DNA of 64,000 nucleotides, taken from assembly GCF_019218285.1 (NCBI RefSeq), contig NZ_JAHUZG010000001.1, positions 1 through 64,000 on the forward strand, written 5' to 3'. Both the position numbers and the translations under genes were made by a program. Within the stretch, counting starts at the first letter, position 1, and each line of letters begins with the position of its first letter. This document shows positions 15,957 through 25,516 of the stretch, piece after piece. This DNA comes from Antarctobacter sediminis. Its GTDB lineage: Bacteria > Pseudomonadota > Alphaproteobacteria > Rhodobacterales > Rhodobacteraceae. Under the pieces are notes generated by a model. It searched no databases, had not been told where the DNA came from, and was given only the letters and a program-made list of their open reading frames with translations.

Positions 15957-17402
15957 CTAGCGCGCGGCTGCAAGCAGGCCGTCCACATCCAGATGTTGCT
16001 CAAGGTGATCGGCCAGCGCCTCCAGCGTGGCCTCGACCTCGGCATCGTAGGAGGCGGTGGCGCTGACGCCGAACCCGGCCAACCATGCCGCGCGAAAGCC
16101 ATCGTCGCGGAACATGCCGTGCAGATAGCTGCCCATGACGCGGCCATCGCCGCTGATTGCACCTTCGGGCGCGCCGTCCACATGGGCAAAGGGGCGGGTG
16201 CGGTCCGGGCCGTCGCTGCGGCCGATGTGGATTTCATACCCGTCGAACCCCGCGCCGGTGCCAGCGTGGGTGGCGCGGACCTCGGTCAGGGATTTCTGCG
16301 GCGTCATGACGGTTTCCACCTGCAAGAAGCCAAGACCGGGGTCGCGGCCCGCCGGGCCTTCGATTCCCTGCGGGTCATCCACGCCGGTGCCCAGCATCTG
16401 GTAACCGCCGCAGATACCAAGGATGTGCCCGCCGCGCCGGTGGTGCGCGGCAAGATCTATGTCCCAGCCCTGTTCACGCAGAAAAGCCAGATCGCCACGG
16501 GTGGATTTGCTGCCGGGCAAGATCACGAGGTCCGCGTCACCGGGAATCGGCTGCCCGCGGCGCAACATGGTCAGCCGCACGCCCGGTTCCTGAGCCAGCG
16601 GGTCCAGATCGTCGAAATTCGCCATCCGCGACAGGCAAAGACAGACGATATGCAGCCCCTCGGTCCGGTCAGGGGCGTTCACGTCCAGCGCATCTTCGGC
16701 AGGCAGGCGCCAGGCCTCGGGGAACCATGGTGCGACGCCGAAACCCTGCCAGCCGGTGCGCTGTTCGATCAGCGCATAACCATCGTCGAACAGGCGAGGA
16801 TCGCCTCGGAACTTGTTGATAACAAAACCGGAAATTCGTTTTTCATCTGCCGGATCAAGGATCGCCTGCGTGCCGACGATCTGCGCGATGACGCCGCCAC
16901 GGTCAATGTCACCGGCGAGGATGACCGGCACGCCAGCGGCCTCGGCAAAGCCCATGTTGGCGATGTCCCCCTTGCGCAGGTTGACCTCGGCCGGGCTGCC
17001 TGCGCCTTCCACGATCACAAGATCATGCGCACCCTTCAGGCGGCCGAAACTTTCCATAACAGAGACAAGGAGTTGCGGCTTCAACTTCGCGTAGTCCCGC
17101 GCCTTTGCGGTTGTCAGCCGCTTGCCCTGAACAACTACCTGCGCGCCCACATCCGTTTCCGGCTTGAGCAAAACCGGGTTCATGTCCGTGTGCAGGGGCA
17201 AGCCGCAGGCCAGCGCCTGCAAGGCCTGCGCGCGCCCGATCTCTCCTCCGTCCGATGTTACGGCGGCGTTGTTCGACATGTTTTGCGGTTTGAACGGGGC
17301 GACCGACAGGCCGCGCCGACGGGCAGCACGGCACAGACCGGCCACAAGCATGGATTTGCCCACGTTGGACCCGGTGCCCTGGATCATGATGGCGCGGCTC
17401 AT
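15957..17402 (-). CDS. cobQ: Cobyric acid synthase
   Basis: This 481-residue glutamine-dependent amidotransferase amidates side chains b, d, e and g of adenosylcobyrinic acid a,c-diamide. The N-terminal dethiobiotin-synthetase-like domain has GTGSNVGKS (9-17) and [12 protein letters not shown]. The C-terminal glutaminase domain has Cys331 in [10 protein letters not shown] and His428 in GSYLHGMF. It is the last gene of the minus series cobO-metallophosphoesterase-DUF1289-HAD-cobQ and overlaps the HAD gene by ATGA. The start at 17402 removes 48 unlikely upstream residues. Confidence 0.95.
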   Translation of the reverse strand: MSRAIMIQGTGSNVGKSMLVAGLCRAARRRGLSVAPFKPQNMSNNAAVTSDGGEIGRAQALQALACGLPLHTDMNPVLLKPETDVGAQVVVQGKRLTTAKARDYAKLKPQLLVSVMESFGRLKGAHDLVIVEGAGSPAEVNLRKGDIANMGFAEAAGVPVILAGDIDRGGVIAQIVGTQAILDPADEKRISGFVINKFRGDPRLFDDGYALIEQRTGWQGFGVAPWFPEAWRLPAEDALDVNAPDRTEGLHIVCLCLSRMANFDDLDPLAQEPGVRLTMLRRGQPIPGDADLVILPGSKSTRGDLAFLREQGWDIDLAAHHRRGGHILGICGGYQMLGTGVDDPQGIEGPAGRDPGLGFLQVETVMTPQKSLTEVRATHAGTGAGFDGYEIHIGRSDGPDRTRPFAHVDGAPEGAISGDGRVMGSYLHGMFRDDGFRAAWLAGFGVSATASYDAEVEATLEALADHLEQHLDVDGLLAAAR

Positions 17403-18007
17403 GGTGTGACCCCCAGTCTGGCGGGCAGTTGATCCCGCGTATGTTCTGCAAAGTGGAAAACCTGCCACCCGCGTTTGGCGGCAGCAGCGATATTGTCGCG
17501 ATTGTCGTCGATCAGGAGGATATTTGACGGGACCAACGCGGCCCAATGTTCGATTTGTGCAAAGAATCCGGCGTCAGGTTTTGCCGCGCCCATCGCACCC
17601 GAGGCAAATATCCTTTCGACATGGGCGTCCAGGCCCACGGTCTGCATGATATATTCGGCGCGGGGCACCGGATTATTGGTACCGATCACGGCGCGCTGCG
17701 GGCTGCGGATCAGCCAGTCCGTCACCTGCGGATCGCGGCGGTCCTCGGAGGCCAGCCAATGCGCCAGCAGGGCCTCGGCTGTCACCTCGGTTTTTTGCGT
17801 GGTCAGCCAGTCGGCCAGCACATCGCGCAGATGAACCTCTCCTTTCAGAACGCGCCGCCCGATGCCCGGTTGATCCAGCAAGGCGCGAAAGGCGCGCGGA
17901 GACAGGCCAAGATCGCGGTCCAGTCGCGCCACCCAGCCAAAGGGATCGCGCTTGGACTCGGCATTCAGAACGCCGTCGAAATCCCAGACGACAAGGTCGA
18001 TGTTCAT
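17399..18007 (-). CDS. HAD-superfamily hydrolase between DUF1289 gene and cobQ
   Basis: This 202-residue haloacid dehalogenase-like protein has motif I WDFDGVLN (8-15), motif II around IGTNNP, Lys in AAKPDAGFF and motif [10 protein letters not shown]. The fold fits small-molecule phosphatases that act in the cytoplasm. Both ends overlap neighbours by ATGA (DUF1289 upstream, cobQ downstream), so it is made together with a cobalamin enzyme. The substrate is unknown. A B12-pathway phosphatase or a phosphoglycolate-type housekeeping phosphatase are both possible. Confidence 0.8.
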   Translation of the reverse strand: MNIDLVVWDFDGVLNAESKRDPFGWVARLDRDLGLSPRAFRALLDQPGIGRRVLKGEVHLRDVLADWLTTQKTEVTAEALLAHWLASEDRRDPQVTDWLIRSPQRAVIGTNNPVPRAEYIMQTVGLDAHVERIFASGAMGAAKPDAGFFAQIEHWAALVPSNILLIDDNRDNIAAAAKRGWQVFHFAEHTRDQLPARLGVTP

Positions 18008-18891
18008 CGCGGATAGATCAATGCGGTCGCCACATAGCCGGTTGGCATGGGCACGGTCGGAGGCGTTTCCATCCCCTGCGCCACGTGGTCCGGCAAGAGA
18101 TGCGTATGCGGTCCGGTGGGCGAAGCGCCGTCCGCGGGCGGGATCGGCGCGTCGATCTCGATCCGCAGGCAGGGGGTTTCGATCACCCGCACCGGGGCGG
18201 CATCGCGCAGGGCCAGACCTGTCCGGCCAAGGTGATCGGGCCAGCCGGTCCCCTCGGTACGGGCCAGTGTCGCGGCCAAAGGCGCGTCACAGCGCACGGT
18301 GAATCGGGCGGCTCGCTGGCCAAGGCCAAGGTCAAAGCGCGCACCAAGGGCGTCACGCGGCAAAAGCGCCCCGTCGTCCGGCCCCAGCGCTGTCAGCGCA
18401 GCGGGCCTGTCGCGAAAGGCGCGTCCCACCGGCACCGCCAGCGCGATCACCTTCGGCGCATCGGGCCGGTCGATTTCAAAGGCGGTCAGGTAACGCGTCG
18501 CCTCCAGCCGCAAGGCCGCGTCGGGCAGGCCAAGGGTCAGCACGCCGTCCCCGATCCGCACGTCGCAGGGGGCGCCGGGCAGGCGCGATACTTCTCCCGA
18601 AGCACCCCAGATCCCGGCGACGAGACGAGCGCCCAAATCGCTGATGCGATGGGCGACTTCGGTCAGGATGGTGTCGCCCTGCCATGACAAGCGCCGCGTT
18701 TTCAGGCCCAGCCGCGCCGCCCGTTCGGGCAGGTCGGCCCAGACCTGCGCCCGGAATGCATCCGAGGCGCTGCCCCAGACGGCGATCTCGTCAAGGCTGC
18801 GGGCGCAGCCGGTGCACAAGTTTGCCGCCTCGTCGATCACACAGCGCGCGACGCAGGGGCTCGCAGGGGGAAGGCGGTCGGCGCGGCTCAT
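18004..18891 (-). CDS. DUF1289 domain protein with a long C-terminal extension
   Basis: This protein has 295 residues. Residues 10-45 match DUF1289, a short cysteine motif (SPCVARC, then CTGCARSLDEI). Stand-alone DUF1289 proteins are only 60-90 residues. The remaining 245 or so residues contain no motif I can assign; a stretch resembling a folded alpha/beta domain runs to the C-terminus. It overlaps the metallophosphoesterase gene upstream and the HAD gene downstream by 4 bp each. The cysteines suggest a metal or Fe-S site, but function is unknown. Confidence 0.7.
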   Translation of the reverse strand: MSRADRLPPASPCVARCVIDEAANLCTGCARSLDEIAVWGSASDAFRAQVWADLPERAARLGLKTRRLSWQGDTILTEVAHRISDLGARLVAGIWGASGEVSRLPGAPCDVRIGDGVLTLGLPDAALRLEATRYLTAFEIDRPDAPKVIALAVPVGRAFRDRPAALTALGPDDGALLPRDALGARFDLGLGQRAARFTVRCDAPLAATLARTEGTGWPDHLGRTGLALRDAAPVRVIETPCLRIEIDAPIPPADGASPTGPHTHLLPDHVAQGMETPPTVPMPTGYVATALIYPR

Positions 18892-19700
18892 GTCATGTCC
18901 ACCAGAACAATTTCGGGCGGGCGCCCGATACGGATTGGCAAACCCGAATAGCCCAATCCCCCCGAAACCACCAGTTGCCGGGCGTTTTCTACATGATGGC
19001 CATAGGCAAAGCGGCGTCCGTATTTCGAAGGCACAACGATGGGACGACCGAAGGGCGCAACCTGACCGCCATGTGTATGGCCCGATACCGTCAGGTCGAT
19101 ATGGTCGGGAAGGTTCGCAAAGATGTCCGGTTCATGCGCCATGAGGATCGTGAACTGCGCCGGGTCTAGGTTGGGCAGGACCGCATCCAGATCGTCGAAC
19201 CCCTCTGGCCTTCGTTTCCAGAAGGTTTGCAGCGCGCGCTGGGACTCGATCCCGACGAGATTGATGGATCTGCCGCCAACCTTCATCCGGACCAGTTCGT
19301 TGCTCAGAATCGTGATCCCGGCCTCGTCCAGCGCGTGATGCCATTTGGTCGGCTGCCCAGACCTCTGGGCTTCGGGGTCGTCGCGCCAGTCGTGATTTCC
19401 AAAGACGGCGAAGACGCCAAGCGGCGCCTGCAACTTGGCCAATGCGCCCGCCACTTCGGCCGGGGTTAGGTCGCGCCCGCCTATGTGGTGGCCGACATAG
19501 TCGCCCAGCAGCAAGATCACATCAGCCTTCAAGGCATTGGTCTGTTTGACCAAAGACTCGATCCGCAACATCCCCATATGCGGCTCTGCGGCATGCAGAT
19601 CGGCAAAAAGCGCGATCCGTAGCTTCGGGGCGGGTACACCCCGCAAGGCCGTCAGGCGGTATGTCCGAAGCTGGGCCGGCATGTGGTCCGGAGCAGGCAT
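18888..19700 (-). CDS. Metallophosphoesterase downstream of cobO
   Basis: This 270-residue calcineurin-like phosphoesterase has the metal motifs ADLH, LLGDY, GNHDW, AHEPD and SGHTHGGQ in the correct order. This subgroup (YkuE/YaeI-like) includes enzymes proposed to act on phospholipids or nucleotides; no signal peptide is apparent. It starts 6 bp after the cobO stop and overlaps the DUF1289 gene by 4 bp. Conserved placement next to cob genes would hint at a role in B12 metabolism, but that is not shown here. Confidence 0.85.
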   Translation of the reverse strand: MPAPDHMPAQLRTYRLTALRGVPAPKLRIALFADLHAAEPHMGMLRIESLVKQTNALKADVILLLGDYVGHHIGGRDLTPAEVAGALAKLQAPLGVFAVFGNHDWRDDPEAQRSGQPTKWHHALDEAGITILSNELVRMKVGGRSINLVGIESQRALQTFWKRRPEGFDDLDAVLPNLDPAQFTILMAHEPDIFANLPDHIDLTVSGHTHGGQVAPFGRPIVVPSKYGRRFAYGHHVENARQLVVSGGLGYSGLPIRIGRPPEIVLVDMT

Positions 19701-19706
19701 GAAGGG

Positions 19707-20315
19707 TCAGAACTCCACGCCCTGCTGGGCTTTTACGCCGTCGCGGAAGGGGTGTTTGATCAGTTCCATCTCGGTCACCAGATCGGCGGCTTCGATCAAC
19801 TCGGGCTTGGCGTTGCGGCCGGTCAGGCAGACATGGGTCATGCGCGGCTTCTGATGCAGCAGGAAATCGACCACCTCGTCGATGTCGATATAGTCATAGC
19901 GCAGGGCGATGTTGATTTCGTCCAAAAGAACGAACTGGATCTCAGGGTCCAGAATCTGTTCCTTGGCGATTTTCCAGCCATTCTGTGCAGCGGCAATGTC
20001 GCGCTCGCGATCCTGGGTTTCCCAGGTGAAACCTTCGCCGGAGACGAAGAACCGGCATTCGTCGGCAAACCGTTCCCGCAGGAACGTCTTTTCGCCGGTG
20101 TCCCAGTTGCCCTTGATGAATTGCACCACGGCGCAGGGCATCTGATGGGCGATGCAGCGCATGATCATGCCGAATCCGGCCGAGCTTTTGCCCTTGCCCT
20201 TGCCGGTATGAACCATGATCAGACCTTTTTCCTCGGTCTTGGTCTTCATCATCTCGTCCCGGGCGGCCTTGATGCGGCGCATCTTTTCATTGTGGCGGGC
20301 GGTGATCTCGTCCAT
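19707..20315 (-). CDS. cobO: Cob(I)yrinic acid a,c-diamide adenosyltransferase
   Basis: This 202-residue CobA/CobO-type ATP:corrinoid adenosyltransferase adds the upper adenosyl ligand. The P-loop HTGKGKGKSS spans 36-45, with QFIKGNW and LLDEINIALRYDYI also typical. The N-terminus MDEITARHNEKMRRIKAARD is as in Rhodobacterales homologues. The ATG at 20315 is preceded by AAAGGAG. It leads the minus operon ending in cobQ and is divergent from the riboswitch-controlled series. Confidence 0.95.
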   Translation of the reverse strand: MDEITARHNEKMRRIKAARDEMMKTKTEEKGLIMVHTGKGKGKSSAGFGMIMRCIAHQMPCAVVQFIKGNWDTGEKTFLRERFADECRFFVSGEGFTWETQDRERDIAAAQNGWKIAKEQILDPEIQFVLLDEINIALRYDYIDIDEVVDFLLHQKPRMTHVCLTGRNAKPELIEAADLVTEMELIKHPFRDGVKAQQGVEF

Positions 20316-20329
20316 GGCGCGCTCCTTTG

Positions 20330-20389
20330 TGCAATCCCGCGAGGAATTGCATCCGTGTCGCGCCCCGTCAACGTGCTTCGCGATTGACA
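20330..20389. promoter_or_regulatory. Divergent promoter region between cobO and the riboswitch
   Basis: TGCAAT (20330-20335) and ATTGCA (20346-20351) form an inverted repeat with a 10-nt spacer just upstream of cobO. TTGACA (20384-20389) on the plus strand is a consensus -35 placed to transcribe the riboswitch, but the -10 is not obvious. No second riboswitch faces cobO. The repeat could be an operator or a leader hairpin. Confidence 0.4.
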
Positions 20390-20420
20390 AGGCGGCGCGA
20401 CTGGCGCACCACGACCGTCA

Positions 20421-20590
20421 CGATGGTTCCCCGGGGCGTCCGGGGAGGTAAACAGGGAACGCGGTGAAACCCCGCGGCTGCCCCCGCAACTGTAAGCGGT
20501 GAGCCCCTTCGCAAACGTGCCACTGGCCAACCGGCCGGGAAGGCGCGGGGGGGCCGCGACCCGCGAGCCAGGAGACCTGCCATCGTGAGA
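20421..20590 (+). promoter_or_regulatory. Cobalamin riboswitch upstream of the DUF1636-cobW-cobN series
   Basis: The order of conserved pieces is that of an AdoCbl riboswitch: ACAGGGAAC (20451-20460), CCCGCAACTGTAAGCG (near 20483-20498), GCCACTGG (20519-20526), GGGAAGG (20537-20543) and the B12 box GAGCCAGGAGACCTGCC (20565-20581). It is followed by a short GGGC/GCCC hairpin next to the Shine-Dalgarno site GGAGGAG at 20622-20628. This suggests translational control, with B12 shutting off the downstream genes. Confidence 0.95.
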
Positions 20591-20634
20591 GGTGAAACTT
20601 TGAGACCGGGCGGGGTGCCCCGGAGGAGGTGAAG

Positions 20635-20679
20635 ATGACTGTTCAAGACACATGCCGCCATCAGGGGACGGACGCATGA
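20635..20679 (+). CDS. 14-codon leader ORF after the riboswitch
   Basis: An ATG at 20635 lies 6 nt after GGAGGAGGTG, by far the best ribosome site in this leader. It encodes MTVQDTCRHQGTDA and stops at 20677-20679, overlapping the ATG of the DUF1636 gene (ATGA at 20676). It may be a true leader peptide that couples riboswitch control to the genes below, or a degraded remnant of an earlier first gene. It has no recognisable homologue. Confidence 0.45.
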   Translation: MTVQDTCRHQGTDA

Positions 20680-21068
20680 CCGCGCCCGTGGAACTGATGG
20701 TCTGCGTCAAATGCCGCCGTGGCGAGGAAACGCCGGAGGGCGGCATTCGTCCCGGCCAGCGCCTGTTTGACGCCGTCGCCGCCCGCGACCTTCCCGAAGG
20801 CGTGATTCTGACGCCGGTGGAATGCCTGCAAAACTGCGACCACGGCTGTTCCGTCGCCATGCGCGGTGGGCCGCGGCGGTGGACCTACGTATACGGAAAC
20901 CTGCACGAAGCGTCGCATCCGGACCTGCTGGTCGAGGGGATGGCGCTATATCATGCGGCCGAGGACGGGGTGATCCCGTGGCGGTCGCGCCCGGAACACT
21001 TCAAACGCAACTGCATCGCGCGCATCCCGCCCGAGACGACAGACACGCCCGAAGAGGACAAGACATGA
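20676..21068 (+). CDS. DUF1636 cysteine-rich protein, cobalamin-linked
   Basis: This 130-residue DUF1636 protein has a thioredoxin-like ferredoxin pattern: Cys10 and Cys13 (CVKC), then Cys50, Cys54 and Cys58 (CLQNCDHGC). The cysteines could hold a [2Fe-2S] cluster or a metal. Genes of this family regularly sit with cobW and cobN, and a role in cobalt handling or corrin reduction has been suggested but not proven. The start at 20676 has AGGGGA upstream; an ATG at 20652 has none. It overlaps cobW by ATGA. Confidence 0.82.
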   Translation: MTAPVELMVCVKCRRGEETPEGGIRPGQRLFDAVAARDLPEGVILTPVECLQNCDHGCSVAMRGGPRRWTYVYGNLHEASHPDLLVEGMALYHAAEDGVIPWRSRPEHFKRNCIARIPPETTDTPEEDKT

Positions 21069-22120
21069 CCGATCTCGCCAAGCTTCCCGTCACCGTGATC
21101 ACCGGCTTTCTTGGCTCGGGCAAGACGACGCTGATCTCGCACCTCATGCAGAACCCGGGCGGCAAGCGCCTTGCTGTCGTGGTCAATGAGTTTGGCGACG
21201 TGGGCGTTGACGGGGAAATCCTCAAGGGCTGCGCCATTCCCGATTGTCCGGCGGAAAACATCATGGAACTGGCGAACGGCTGTATCTGCTGCACCGTGGC
21301 CGATGATTTCATTCCCACGATCGAGGCGCTGATGGCGTTGGAGCCGCGCCCGGAACATATCCTGATCGAGACCTCGGGACTGGCCTTGCCGAAGCCGCTG
21401 CTGAAAGCCTTTGACTGGCCCGACATCCGGTCCAAGATCACCGTCGACGGCGTGATCGCGCTGGCCGATGCCGAGGCCGTGGCCTCGGGCCGGTTTGCGC
21501 CGGACGTGGAAAAGGTGGACGCGCAGCGCCTTGCCGACGATTCTCTGGACCACGAAACGCCGCTGTCGGAGGTATTCGAGGATCAGATTTCCTGCGCGGA
21601 CATCGTCCTGTTGACCAAGCCCGATCTGGCCGGCCCCGAAGGCGTGGCAAAGGCCAAAGAAATCATCGCCGCAGAGGCACCGCGCCCGCTGCCGGTGATC
21701 GAAGTGGCCGAAGGCGTGGTCGATCCCCGGGTGATCCTTGGGCTGGAGGCTGCAGCCGAGGATGACATGGACGCGCGTCCCTCGCATCACGACGGGCATG
21801 ACGACCATGAGCATGACGATTTTGAATCCATCGTGGTCGACATCCCCGAACTGGCCGATCCGGCAGAGCTTGTCGCGCGGATCGAGGAACTGGCCAACAG
21901 CCAGAACATCCTGCGGGTCAAGGGGTATGCCAGCGTTGCGGGCAAACCCATGCGCCTGCTGGTACAGGCGGTGGGCGCACGGGTCCGGCATCAGTTCGAC
22001 CGGCCGTGGAAACCGGGAGAGGACCGGCAGGGCCGACTTGTGGTGATCGCGGAACATGACGACATCCGTCCCGATGCGATCCGCGCGGTTCTGGGTGTTG
22101 CGACCGAGGCGGCCGAGTAA
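21065..22120 (+). CDS. cobW: CobW, G3E-family GTPase for cobalt delivery
   Basis: This 351-residue protein has the P-loop GFLGSGKTT (14-22), the metal motif GCICCT with Cys73, Cys75 and Cys76, the TKPD guanine-binding motif, and a histidine-rich stretch at 241-250. G3E proteins bind metal plus GTP. CobW is thought to supply Co(II) to the cobaltochelatase, and CobN is the next gene. The ATG overlaps the DUF1636 stop. A 7-bp GC hairpin (22122-22139) lies between cobW and cobN. Confidence 0.95.
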   Translation: MTDLAKLPVTVITGFLGSGKTTLISHLMQNPGGKRLAVVVNEFGDVGVDGEILKGCAIPDCPAENIMELANGCICCTVADDFIPTIEALMALEPRPEHILIETSGLALPKPLLKAFDWPDIRSKITVDGVIALADAEAVASGRFAPDVEKVDAQRLADDSLDHETPLSEVFEDQISCADIVLLTKPDLAGPEGVAKAKEIIAAEAPRPLPVIEVAEGVVDPRVILGLEAAAEDDMDARPSHHDGHDDHEHDDFESIVVDIPELADPAELVARIEELANSQNILRVKGYASVAGKPMRLLVQAVGARVRHQFDRPWKPGEDRQGRLVVIAEHDDIRPDAIRAVLGVATEAAE

Positions 22121-22121
22121 G

Positions 22122-22139
22122 GGCGGGGGCATCCCCGCC
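22122..22139 (+). other. Small hairpin between cobW and cobN
   Basis: GGCGGGG (22122-22128) and CCCCGCC (22133-22139) form a perfect 7-bp stem with a GCAT loop. It lacks a T-run and lies 14 bp before the cobN ATG. It could tune translation of cobN or stabilise upstream mRNA. This is the only gap longer than 30 bp in the plus cob series up to cobJ. Confidence 0.4.
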
Positions 22140-22153
22140 GGGCCGAGATTCCG

Positions 22154-25100
22154 ATGCACGTCCTCTTTCGCGAAAGCCACGGGTTAGAAGAGACCGAGAC
22201 CCCCACCGACCTGGCGCAAAGCCCGGCGGATCTGGTGGTGCTGTCCTTTTCGGATTCCGATCTTGGGGCCTTTGCCGCCGGGTGGGAACGCGGCGGCGGC
22301 CGGGATGGTCGGATGCCGGGTTTGCGGCTGGCCAATATCGCGGCGCTGAAACATCCACTGTCGGTGGACACCTATGTCGAACAGACGCTGGAAGGGGCCA
22401 AGGGCATCCTGATCCGTCTCATCGGGGGCGTTCCCTACTGGTCCTACGGAATCCAGCAGATTGCCGCGCTGGCCCAGCAAAAGGGTATTGCGCTGGCGGT
22501 TCTGCCCGCCGACGGGCGGGCAGATGCGCGTCTGGATGAGGTTTCGACCCTGCCGGTATCGACGCTGCGGCGACTGCAACACCTTTGTGACGCCGGCGGG
22601 GCCGTGGCCGCGCAGGCGGCGCTGGCGCAGATGTCGCTTGCGGCGGGTCTCTATGCGGCGCCGGTGCGCGGCGCGAAACATGTGCCGCAGGTGGGTGGCT
22701 GGCTGCCGGAACACGGTGTCTGCTGTCCGGTTCTGGCGCTGGCGCCTGTGGCCGGTGGTGGAGGGGGGCTGTCTGCCCCCCGCTTGCCTGAGGCAAGCCC
22801 CCCCGAGAGTATTTGTGCCAAGAAGAAACAGGGGCCGCTGGTTCTTGTGGTTTTTTATCGCTCGTACCTTGTGGCGGCGGATCTGGCGCCCGTTGAAGCG
22901 CTTTGCACCGCGCTGTGGGAGCGCGGTTTTTCGGTCATGGGGCTGTTTGCGCCGTCCCTGAAGGCGCCCGATGCGGCGGGGTGGCTGGCGCGGCAGGTTG
23001 CGGCGTTGTCGCCCGTCGCCATCGTCAATGCCACCGCCTTTTCCGGGCGTGGCGCGCAGGGCACCTCGCCGCTGGATGCGGGCGGCGTGCCGGTGTTTCA
23101 GGTGGCGCTGTCGACTTCGACCCGGGCCGCATGGGACGAGGCCGAGCGTGGTTTGTCCCCTGCCGATCTTGCCATGCATGTGGTCTTGCCCGAGGTGGAC
23201 GGGCGGCTTTTCACCGGGGCGGTGTCTTTCAAGGAACCGCAAGTGCGGGACCCGGATCTGCAATTCGCCCGCGTGGCGCATGTGCCCGACGCGGACCGGG
23301 TGCGCGCCGTGGCGGACCGCGTGGCGCGCTGGGTTGCGTTGGGCCGGACGGCGGCGGATGCGCGGCGGTTGAGCATGGTTTTGTCCACCTATCCCGGGCG
23401 GGACTGGAACCTTGCGCATGCGGTGGGGCTGGATGCGCTTGCCTCGGCCGATGCGATCCTTGCGGATCTTGCAGAGGCGGGGCATTCGGTCACGCCGGGC
23501 GTGGCGGCGGAGGATCTGCGGGAGGCGCGGATGTTCTGGCCGATGGGGGCCTATCGCGCGGCGCTTGCGCGTTTGCCCAAAGGCCTGCGCGACGATCTTT
23601 GGGCCGCTTGGGGCGCACCGGAGGAGGATCCCGATTGTCGCGACGGTGGTTTTGCCTTTCGCGCCATCGCGCGGGGCGCGGCACTGATCGCCTTGCAGCC
23701 GGAGCGCGGCACGCCGAAGCTGAGGGACGAGGAATATCACGATCTGTCCCGAGTGCCGCGCCACGCCTACGTGGCCTTTTACCTGTGGCTGCAAGAGCGC
23801 AGCGATGCGCTGATCCATATCGGCGCGCATGGCACACTGGAATGGCTGCCCGGCAAATCCGTCGCGCTGTCCGATGGCTGCTGGCCCGAGGTTTTGACCG
23901 GCAATCTGCCGGTGATCTATCCGTTCATCGTCAACGACCCCGGCGAGGCGGCGCAGGCGAAACGCCGCATCGGCGCGGTGACGCTGGGCCATGTGCCGCC
24001 GCCACTGCGTGAGGCGGGCACGCCCGAGCGTCTGACCCGCCTGGAAAGCCTGCTGGATGAGTTTTCCAACGCCGATGGACTGGATCCTCGGCGGCGCGAC
24101 AGGCTGATGCAGGACATTAGGGAAGAGGCGCAAGCGATTGGTATCGAAGGAGATCTTGGCCTGACGGCGGAGGCCTCTGTGGCTGAGGCGATCACGCGGA
24201 TCGACCGGTTCGTTTGCGATGTGAAGGAAAGCCAGTTCGGTGACGGATTGCATGTCTGGGGCCGGGTGCCACAGGACATGGGCAACTTTGATGTCGCGAC
24301 ATCGGCAAGATCCGAACGGCAGGCCCTGCTGGACGCGCTGGACGGCAAGCGCATCGCCTCGGGCCCCTCCGGGTCGCCATACCGGGGGCGGACCGATGTG
24401 CTGCCCACCGGGCGGAACCTTTTCACCACCGACCCGCGCTCTGTTCCGACGCGGAGCGCCTATGCGCAGGGCGTCAAGCTGGCCGAGGAACTGGTGCGGC
24501 GGCATTTGCAGGACGAGGGCGACTGGCCCAAGGGGTTGATCGTCGATCTTTGGGGATCGGCCACGATGCGCACGGCGGGCGAGGAATTCGCCATGGCACT
24601 GCACCTGCTGGGCGTCCGGCCCGTCTGGGACAAGGGCAGCGAGCGCGTCAGCGGGGTCGAGATCATACCGATCGCCGAGCTGGAACGCCCGCGCATCGAC
24701 GTTACGCTGCGGGTCTCGGGCCTGTTCCGCGATGTGTTCCCGACGCTTTCGGTGCTGTTTGGTCAGGCGGTCAAGGCGCTGGCCGAACGGGACGAAGCGC
24801 GTGACTGGAACCCCTTCGTGGGGCAGGCGGGTGCGCGGGTCTTTGGCCCCGCTCCGGGATCATTCGGTCTTGGGATCGGCCCGCATATGGGCGATTATTC
24901 CGATGGCGGGCGGCAGGCGGCGGGCGAGGCCTGGCTGGCGGCCTCTGCCTGGGCCTATGACCGGGGCGAGGGGCAGAAGGATGCCGAAACCCTGCGGGAA
25001 AGGGTGCGTGCGGCGGATGCCTTTGTCCACCTTCAGGATCTGCCGGAAACCGACCTGTTGCTGGCCGAGGATTATGCCAGCCACGAGGCAGGCTTTGCCG

Positions 25101-25516
25101 CCGCGCAGGGCGTGACCGGTGGCAAGGCCGCGCTGTATCACATGGACAATACCAACCCGGCGGCCCCGAGGGCGCGTGGGTTGACCGAGGAAATCGCGCG
25201 TGTCGTGCAGGCGCGTGCGGCAAACCCGGCTTGGCTGGACGGGATGCAGCGGCACGGGTTCCGCGGCGCGGCCGAGATCGCCGCGACGCTGGAAAACATG
25301 GCGGCTTTTGCGCAACTGGCGGACGTGGTTCCGGGGCATCTGTTCGATCTCTATTATGACGCCACGCTGGGCAACGAGGCGTTGACCGCCTTTCTTGAAC
25401 AGGCCAACCCCGAGGCGCTGGCCGCCATGCGCGCGCGGTTTGCGGCACTGCATGCGGCGGGGCTTTGGCAGACGCGGCGCAACTCGATCCTTGCCGCGCT
25501 GGAGGCGGCGGAATGA
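22154..25516 (+). CDS. cobN: Cobaltochelatase large subunit CobN
   Basis: This 1120-residue subunit of the aerobic ATP-dependent cobaltochelatase inserts Co(II) into hydrogenobyrinic acid a,c-diamide, together with CobS and CobT, which are not in the window. Family segments include [31 protein letters not shown]-like and [14 protein letters not shown]. Residues 204-225 are encoded by a two-hairpin repeat element (22763-22828) that keeps the frame and replaces part of a variable linker before the VVFYRSYL strand. The protein is otherwise intact. It overlaps cobG by ATGA. Confidence 0.95.
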   Translation: MHVLFRESHGLEETETPTDLAQSPADLVVLSFSDSDLGAFAAGWERGGGRDGRMPGLRLANIAALKHPLSVDTYVEQTLEGAKGILIRLIGGVPYWSYGIQQIAALAQQKGIALAVLPADGRADARLDEVSTLPVSTLRRLQHLCDAGGAVAAQAALAQMSLAAGLYAAPVRGAKHVPQVGGWLPEHGVCCPVLALAPVAGGGGGLSAPRLPEASPPESICAKKKQGPLVLVVFYRSYLVAADLAPVEALCTALWERGFSVMGLFAPSLKAPDAAGWLARQVAALSPVAIVNATAFSGRGAQGTSPLDAGGVPVFQVALSTSTRAAWDEAERGLSPADLAMHVVLPEVDGRLFTGAVSFKEPQVRDPDLQFARVAHVPDADRVRAVADRVARWVALGRTAADARRLSMVLSTYPGRDWNLAHAVGLDALASADAILADLAEAGHSVTPGVAAEDLREARMFWPMGAYRAALARLPKGLRDDLWAAWGAPEEDPDCRDGGFAFRAIARGAALIALQPERGTPKLRDEEYHDLSRVPRHAYVAFYLWLQERSDALIHIGAHGTLEWLPGKSVALSDGCWPEVLTGNLPVIYPFIVNDPGEAAQAKRRIGAVTLGHVPPPLREAGTPERLTRLESLLDEFSNADGLDPRRRDRLMQDIREEAQAIGIEGDLGLTAEASVAEAITRIDRFVCDVKESQFGDGLHVWGRVPQDMGNFDVATSARSERQALLDALDGKRIASGPSGSPYRGRTDVLPTGRNLFTTDPRSVPTRSAYAQGVKLAEELVRRHLQDEGDWPKGLIVDLWGSATMRTAGEEFAMALHLLGVRPVWDKGSERVSGVEIIPIAELERPRIDVTLRVSGLFRDVFPTLSVLFGQAVKALAERDEARDWNPFVGQAGARVFGPAPGSFGLGIGPHMGDYSDGGRQAAGEAWLAASAWAYDRGEGQKDAETLRERVRAADAFVHLQDLPETDLLLAEDYASHEAGFAAAQGVTGGKAALYHMDNTNPAAPRARGLTEEIARVVQARAANPAWLDGMQRHGFRGAAEIAATLENMAAFAQLADVVPGHLFDLYYDATLGNEALTAFLEQANPEALAAMRARFAALHAAGLWQTRRNSILAALEAAE
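22763..22828 (+). repeat. Two-hairpin repeat, copy B, in frame within cobN
   Basis: GGGGGGC (22763-22769) pairs with GCCCCCC (22775-22781), and GCTTGCC (22782-22788) pairs with GGCAAGC (22792-22798). They are followed by a C-run, TATTT and, six bases later, AGAAGAA (22821-22827). This is the same architecture as copy A at 7476-7537 in the opposite orientation. The insertion is translated as a Gly/Pro/Ser-rich stretch ending CAKKKQ and leaves cobN open. Confidence 0.75.

Noticed and set aside
22184-24604. An 806-codon minus-strand frame opposite cobN
   Set aside because: Arg/His/Gln-rich shadow of cobN with no start site. High-GC third positions explain its length.
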